NCBI GenBank assembly: GCA_030147455.1
Contig: JASKZU010000029.1
Location: 1-9,853, forward strand
DNA from: Planococcus sp. (in: firmicutes)
Lineage (GTDB): Bacteria; Bacillota; Bacilli; Bacillales_A; Planococcaceae
Direction of reading: 5' to 3'
DNA length: 9,853 nt
Positions 6,335 to 9,853 of this stretch are shown piece by piece. Position 1 is the first letter of the stretch. Each line of letters opens with the position of its first letter. The notes under the pieces are model-generated. The model did not search any database. It saw only the letters and a list, made by a program, of their open reading frames with translations, and had not been told where the DNA came from. A program made the translations under genes and the position numbers.

Positions 6335-7849
6335 TCAGCGTTTGGCCAGAGCCAGTAATCGCTGTTTGTAATAAGTGACATCGCTCAGTTGCAAAATCCA
6401 CAGCATCAGTACATACACGACGGCCCCGGATACAATAGCAGCGAACAGTGCCGGTATTTCACCCGCCGGAGAGTAGGCGACTGCATAAATACTTCTTGCA
6501 GCTACGCCCATTACAGCTGCTGCAATCAATCCTTTCAATAAATCCACCGACAAACGGCGGCTGTCGAGCGAACCGATTTTGCGGACCAGCGAAACGTATA
6601 GCAAGACGGTGCTGACAATGGCAGCGATGCTTGTTGCAAGCGCCAGCCCGTTCAGCCCCATCAACCGCGAAAGAACCAGATTGAGCCCGACATTCAAACA
6701 CATTGCGCCGAACGCATTAATCATCGGCGTCTTGGAATCTTCCAGCGAGTAGAACACTTTTGTTAACACTTCCCTCAATCCAAAACCGAGCAGTCCCAGT
6801 GCGTAGAAAAACAACATTCCCGCCGTCATCGCGATGGCCCGCTCTTCAAAAGCCCCCCTGCCAAACAGCAATTCCGTAATTTCCCGGGCAAATATCATCA
6901 TGCCGACCGCTGCCGGTATCACAATCAATGAAACGGTAGTGATGATCTTGGCTACCATATCCTTCAGTGCATCTATATTTTTTTGCACAGCAAGTTTGGA
7001 AATTTTAGGAAACATAACCTTAACAACTGCCAAGACAAAAATTGCTTGGACAAAAAAGACGATTCGGTGCGCATACGTTAAAGCAGAAATTCCGCCTTCT
7101 GCCAAATGAGAAGCAACCGTCCGGTCTACCAAAATATTCAATTGATCAGCTGATACACCGATGATGACCGGTACTGCGAGCAGCATCATCTGTTTTAAAT
7201 CAGCATCTTTCAAGTTGAGAATCAATCGGTGGCGATAACCGCTTTTTTTGATGGCTGGGACCATATATAAAAATTGAATAATGACAGCGATGACGGTGCC
7301 AATTGCCAGCATGTGGATATCCATTCGGGAACTAACGATAATGGTGGCAATAAGCAAAAAGTTCAGCGGCAGCCCGCTCAGTACCGTCGGCAAAAATTTA
7401 CTTTTCACTTCCAAGTAGCTGGTAAAGATAAAGATCAGCGCTGTAAAGTACAGCGTCAGAGAAATGATGCGCGTAAAAAGAACGGCAACCCGCAGTGTTT
7501 CCCCTTCGAATCCGTAGGCGAACACTTTGACGATGGGCACTGGAAACACTAATAAAATCACTACCAATACGGTCGATAAGAGCATAACCGCGTTGGTTAC
7601 ATTGGCGGTAAAACGCTCAGCCGCCTCAGCCCCGCGTTCTTCTAAAATCTTGGTGTAGACCGGAATGTAACTTGCAGCGATGCCCATTCCGATAAAAGCA
7701 AAAAAGACAGTCGGAATGTCAGTTGAAATCAAGTACGCATCGGTTAAGCCATCTGCACCGTAGAAAAATGACAGGAAAATATCACGGGAAAAACCGAGGA
7801 TTTTGGTGACGATGACCACAAACATGATGGCAATAACTGTTTTCTCCAT
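6335..7849 (-). CDS. MurJ/MviN-family lipid-linked oligosaccharide flippase
   Basis: This protein of 504 residues is hydrophobic throughout, consistent with the 14-helix MurJ/MviN fold of the MOP exporter superfamily. Family marks are TKILGFSRD at 15-23, TDAYL at 36-40, RTVASHLAEGGISAL near 243-257 followed by YAHR at 259-262, and LFGRGAFEERA in the second half. It would move an undecaprenyl-linked substrate across the membrane. E. coli MurJ needs Arg18, Arg24, Arg52 and Arg270. Here these align to Lys16, Arg22, no arginine (FFAFIGMG), and Arg262. Operon position and the missing Arg52 suggest it exports the repeat unit of this polysaccharide rather than lipid II, which is an inference. The ATG at 7849 with AAAGAGG upstream is preferred over the ATG at 7888, which lacks a clear ribosome binding site and would lie in the leader. 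Confidence 0.9.
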   Translation of the reverse strand: MEKTVIAIMFVVIVTKILGFSRDIFLSFFYGADGLTDAYLISTDIPTVFFAFIGMGIAASYIPVYTKILEERGAEAAERFTANVTNAVMLLSTVLVVILLVFPVPIVKVFAYGFEGETLRVAVLFTRIISLTLYFTALIFIFTSYLEVKSKFLPTVLSGLPLNFLLIATIIVSSRMDIHMLAIGTVIAVIIQFLYMVPAIKKSGYRHRLILNLKDADLKQMMLLAVPVIIGVSADQLNILVDRTVASHLAEGGISALTYAHRIVFFVQAIFVLAVVKVMFPKISKLAVQKNIDALKDMVAKIITTVSLIVIPAAVGMMIFAREITELLFGRGAFEERAIAMTAGMLFFYALGLLGFGLREVLTKVFYSLEDSKTPMINAFGAMCLNVGLNLVLSRLMGLNGLALATSIAAIVSTVLLYVSLVRKIGSLDSRRLSVDLLKGLIAAAVMGVAARSIYAVAYSPAGEIPALFAAIVSGAVVYVLMLWILQLSDVTYYKQRLLALAKR

Positions 7850-8024
7850 AGCCTCAACCTCTTTTTTTCTAATCTGGGAGCCTGCCATGCACCCGAGTGA
7901 CGCGATCGCCTGACGGCTGCGAAGGCCTGAGTGACCAGTTTCCTGCTGACTTCATCCTAGGCTGTCCAGGTTAAAAGAGGGTTAAACAATAAACGCTTCT
8001 AAATAAAAAAAGGGGCATTAAACA
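7850..8024 (-). other. Intergenic leader between terminator and polysaccharide operon
   Basis: This 175-base stretch has no gene. On the minus strand it starts with AT-rich sequence (about 7971-8024) where a promoter for the downstream operon should lie, then a GC-rich segment with several inverted repeats, then the ribosome binding site of the flippase gene. I could not find a convincing sigma-A promoter. The nearest, TTGTGT with a 16-base spacer and TATTTA, is poor. Confidence 0.6.
7874..7969 (-). promoter_or_regulatory. Candidate structured RNA leader element
   Basis: On the minus strand, CTGG-AC-AGCCT (7969-7959) can pair with AGGCT-C-CCAG (7883-7874). This gives nine base pairs with a small internal loop, closing a 75-base interior. 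Inside are short hairpins: CAG/CTG closed by a GAAA tetraloop (7936-7945), GGTC/GGCC with a five-base loop (about 7924-7936, competing with the GAAA hairpin), GCC/GGC with loop GTCA (7908-7917), and CAC/GTG (7890-7899). The closing helix ends about 25 bases before the flippase ATG. Structured leaders such as the EAR (epsC) antitermination RNA are known in Bacillales exopolysaccharide operons, but I cannot confirm a match from memory. The pairing is seen and the function is inferred. Confidence 0.4.
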
Positions 8025-8054
8025 CAAAAAAGACCGCCTAAACGAGGCGATCTT
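8025..8054 (-). terminator. Rho-independent terminator after the GNAT gene
   Basis: On the minus strand AAGATCGCCT and AGGCGGTCTT form a ten-pair stem (one G-T pair) with loop CGTTT, followed by a run of T. The stem begins inside the last codons of the GNAT gene and its TAG stop lies at the loop and stem border. It separates the two-gene acyltransferase unit from the polysaccharide operon downstream. The other strand has only a short T run, so one-way action is likely. Confidence 0.85.
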
Positions 8055-8832
8055 TCAAACAAGCCATTTCCATCCGCACCGAGCATTCGATGAAAAGTAG
8101 TTCAGGTGAAGTAATTTCTCGTGCTGACAAGTACAAACCGCGGCGCCCTGGAAATGCTTGCAGCACAGCCCCTGCAAGTGCGCGATCCGTCGTATGCTCG
8201 CGCTCATGGACGACATAGTAATGAAGATTCGGCACGCCGACTACTGCCTGCTGATCAGCGAACACTAAACGCGTGTACCCGCGTTTGCCATATAAAACAG
8301 CCGCTTCGGGCATATTCGCGATGCGGTAAATTGCTTGCCCCGGAAGCGGATCCGGAATGAACTCATAAATATATACTTCACTTTTTCGCCGCAGTCCAAA
8401 GGTTTCATACCAGGCAAAGACAGCGGTATTCGAACGGTATATATCAAGTGCGACAGTCTGTGCTCCAAGTTGCTTAGCCACATCCAAGCCATGTTCAATC
8501 AGTTTGCGTCCAATCCCTGCCCCTTGCGATTCCGCGGCTACGTCCATATTGTTCAGGAACCACTGGCTATTTTCCATTAAGCGCCATTCGATATAGCCAA
8601 TCAATGTTTCGCCCTGAAAATACCCATAGTAGTAATAGCCGTTGTCCGGACTGTTTTTCAATAAGTCGGCAAAATGCCCTTCAATGCCTTCGGCAGCATA
8701 AATGGATAAGCGCGACCAATCGCCAAGCCCTTTTTGGTTTAGCCCGACAAGCAGCGAAGCGTCTTGTTCAGTGAGTATTTGGATACTGTCGCCTCGGGCA
8801 TGTACCGCACGCCCAACTGATTTGTACGTCAT
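8038..8832 (-). CDS. GNAT family N-acetyltransferase with C-terminal extension
   Basis: This 264-residue protein has a clear GNAT domain in its first 160 residues: YYYYGYFQGETLIGYIEW near 66-83, NNMDVAAESQGAGIGRKLI near 94-112 with the acetyl-CoA pyrophosphate-binding QGAGIG at 103-108, and NTAVFAWYETFG at 135-146. It would move an acetyl or related acyl group from CoA to an amine. The last 100 residues are unusual and may be a degenerate second GNAT unit. They include AAVLYGKRGYTRLVF near 177-191 and end in IECSVRMEMACL. The ATG at 8832 overlaps the upstream stop as ATGA, so translation is probably coupled. The ATG at 8913 is rejected because it would overlap the upstream gene by 85 bases. 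The substrate is unknown, and modification of an amino sugar for this polysaccharide is a guess. Confidence 0.85.
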   Translation of the reverse strand: MTYKSVGRAVHARGDSIQILTEQDASLLVGLNQKGLGDWSRLSIYAAEGIEGHFADLLKNSPDNGYYYYGYFQGETLIGYIEWRLMENSQWFLNNMDVAAESQGAGIGRKLIEHGLDVAKQLGAQTVALDIYRSNTAVFAWYETFGLRRKSEVYIYEFIPDPLPGQAIYRIANMPEAAVLYGKRGYTRLVFADQQAVVGVPNLHYYVVHEREHTTDRALAGAVLQAFPGRRGLYLSAREITSPELLFIECSVRMEMACLKDRLV

Positions 8833-9836
8833 ACGCTGCTCAATTCTTTTCCACGCAGCGCACGATATGCCGGGAAAAAGGATTCCGCAGGACTTGCACC
8901 GGATTTGCTGCATAACTCAGCGTAAATATCGCTGTTCCAAATTTTGCGCCCTGTATAAAATCGAAAACCTGTATGCTGCCCGAATTTCTTTTTAAATTTA
9001 TAAAGCGGATCTTCTGGGCAATTGGTTCGCCCGCCTCCTGCATGAATCAGTTTGGCGCCTTTTTCTTTGCCCCATTGCACCGCACCGTATTGCAAGACAT
9101 AAATCGGCGACAACTGGTGAAACGCCGCCACTGTTCCGGATAAATGGGTATGCATAATGCCGCCGTACAGAAAATGCAGTTCAGCGGCAATCACCTGGTC
9201 ATTATAAACTGCTTCAGCCAGAACGATCTGGTCGCCAAATTGCAGGAGGCACTGGTCAAAATAATCGTCATCGAAAAAATAATAGGAATCGGCATGTACA
9301 CGGCTCATCGTTTCATAGTAAATTTCCTTGAACCGGGAAAGGTTTTTCGGCGCTTGTGTTATGCGGCATGTCACTCCAGCATTTAGCGACCGCCGCAGTG
9401 TTTTTTTCGCCGATTTGGAAAACTCCGAAGCAGCCGGATCGCTAAATCCATCGAGCGTCGTTCCAACCGTTTCACGTTGATAGGTAACGTCATAGCAAGT
9501 GGAAAAATCACGCGCATTGCCGAAAATCGGATGAAAGCGGACAAACTCACTGACAATGCGGTGTTCTTCACAGTATATGCGGAAAGCTGCTTCAAACGCC
9601 GATACCAAGTCCGAATGGCAGCCAGTAGCACAGTGTATGATTCGAGGGCCGCCGTACCCATAAGGCGTGATGGCATCAAACCACCTTTCCCCATGGACCA
9701 GCTTCGGAATTTCACGCCGGATAAACAAATGGCGCACTTCACCGATCACGCTGCTATAAATATATTCCTCGCATATCCCACGCTCCATTTTTTCATAGAG
9801 CCTGCCGTATGCAGGATCAAAAAACAAGTCGTTCAT
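8829..9836 (-). CDS. FemAB-like GNAT-fold acyltransferase (GNAT_6 type)
   Basis: This 335-residue soluble protein belongs to the FemAB-related GNAT_6 group. Marks are TPYGYGGP at 57-64, a basic stretch KSAKKTLRRSL near 141-151, a long central region ending in HTHLSGTVAAFHQLSPIYVL near 229-248, and the hallmark GGGRTNCPEDPLYKFKKKF at 267-285. True Fem enzymes pass amino acids from aminoacyl-tRNA to lipid II. Relatives occur widely in exopolysaccharide loci, where their acceptor is mostly unknown. Here it is translated together with a GNAT acetyltransferase just before a polysaccharide operon, suggesting amino-acyl or acyl decoration of a sugar (inference). The ATG at 9836 has AAGGAGGT 7 bases upstream. 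The in-frame GTG at 9845 lies inside that site and is not used. Its promoter is outside the window. Confidence 0.85.
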   Translation of the reverse strand: MNDLFFDPAYGRLYEKMERGICEEYIYSSVIGEVRHLFIRREIPKLVHGERWFDAITPYGYGGPRIIHCATGCHSDLVSAFEAAFRIYCEEHRIVSEFVRFHPIFGNARDFSTCYDVTYQRETVGTTLDGFSDPAASEFSKSAKKTLRRSLNAGVTCRITQAPKNLSRFKEIYYETMSRVHADSYYFFDDDYFDQCLLQFGDQIVLAEAVYNDQVIAAELHFLYGGIMHTHLSGTVAAFHQLSPIYVLQYGAVQWGKEKGAKLIHAGGGRTNCPEDPLYKFKKKFGQHTGFRFYTGRKIWNSDIYAELCSKSGASPAESFFPAYRALRGKELSSV

Positions 9837-9843
9837 TGAGGCC

Positions 9844-9851
9844 ACCTCCTT
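9844..9851 (-). promoter_or_regulatory. Ribosome binding site of the FemAB-like gene
   Basis: AAGGAGGT on the minus strand, a near-perfect match to the 16S rRNA tail, lies 7 bases before the ATG at 9836. It excludes the GTG at 9845, which falls within the site. Confidence 0.85.
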
Positions 9852-9853
9852 TC

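Noticed and set aside
6313..6381. Longer start for the polymerase-like protein inside the flippase gene
   Set aside because: It would overlap the flippase by 47 bases and lacks a ribosome binding site, while GAGGAGG fits the ATG at 6312.
7850..7888. Longer start for the flippase at the ATG at 7888
   Set aside because: No clear ribosome binding site precedes it and the added residues (MAGSQIRKKEVEA) are not typical of the family. The ATG at 7849 has AAAGAGG upstream and starts directly at the first helix.
7898..7936. Direct repeat GTCACTC(A/G)GG in the leader, and the palindrome GCGATCGC
   Set aside because: The repeat is short and imperfect and is better explained as part of the hairpins. 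An eight-base palindrome alone is not evidence for an operator.
8001..8015. GCCCC followed by a T run on the minus strand, resembling half a terminator
   Set aside because: No upstream GGGGC arm is present to pair with it, so no hairpin forms.
7971..8024. Sigma-A or sigma-B promoter for the polysaccharide operon
   Set aside because: The best sigma-A-like pair matches only about half of each hexamer, and a GTTTAA element lacks a GGGTAT partner. A promoter is expected here but not shown by the sequence.
8833..8913. Longer start for the GNAT protein
   Set aside because: The extra 27 residues are cysteine-rich shadow sequence of the upstream gene. The ATGA junction at 8829-8832 is the natural coupled start.

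Overview
The window holds part of an exopolysaccharide or capsule biosynthesis cluster from a Gram-positive bacterium. All nine genes lie on the minus strand, so transcription runs from high to low coordinates. Strong AGGAGG-type ribosome binding sites, tight gene packing, moderate GC content and family matches point to Bacillota, order Bacillales. Planococcaceae is a guess from general style, not something shown here. There are no tRNAs, rRNAs, insertion sequences or CRISPR arrays.

Reading along the minus strand, 9836 to 8038 is a translationally coupled pair. It encodes a FemAB-like GNAT-fold acyltransferase and a GNAT N-acetyltransferase with an extra C-terminal domain, and a rho-independent terminator overlaps the end of the second gene. 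The next 176 bases (8025 to 7850) have no gene. They contain an apparently structured RNA leader, closed by a nine-base-pair long-range helix, just before the main cluster.

From 7849 to the window edge runs a compact operon with gaps of 40 bases or less or a 1-base overlap. In order it encodes a MurJ/MviN-family flippase, a polytopic membrane protein (Wzy-like polymerase or GT-C transferase), a UDP-sugar dehydrogenase homologue that has lost its catalytic residues, a monotopic initiating phosphoglycosyl transferase, a CapM-like GT4 glycosyltransferase, an HPr-kinase-like P-loop protein, and a second GT4 glycosyltransferase that is a gap-free paralogue of the first and runs off the left edge.

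Together these give a plausible Wzx/Wzy-type route. The phosphoglycosyl transferase loads a sugar phosphate on undecaprenyl phosphate, the two GT4 enzymes extend it on the cytoplasmic face, the MurJ-like protein flips the product, and the polytopic protein polymerises it. The FemAB-like and GNAT proteins may decorate the sugar or its precursor with amino-acyl or acyl groups. The least expected components are the apparent pseudo-dehydrogenase, the HprK-like protein between the two glycosyltransferases, and the structured leader. For several genes the longest reading frame starts too early. The starts below follow the ribosome binding sites.
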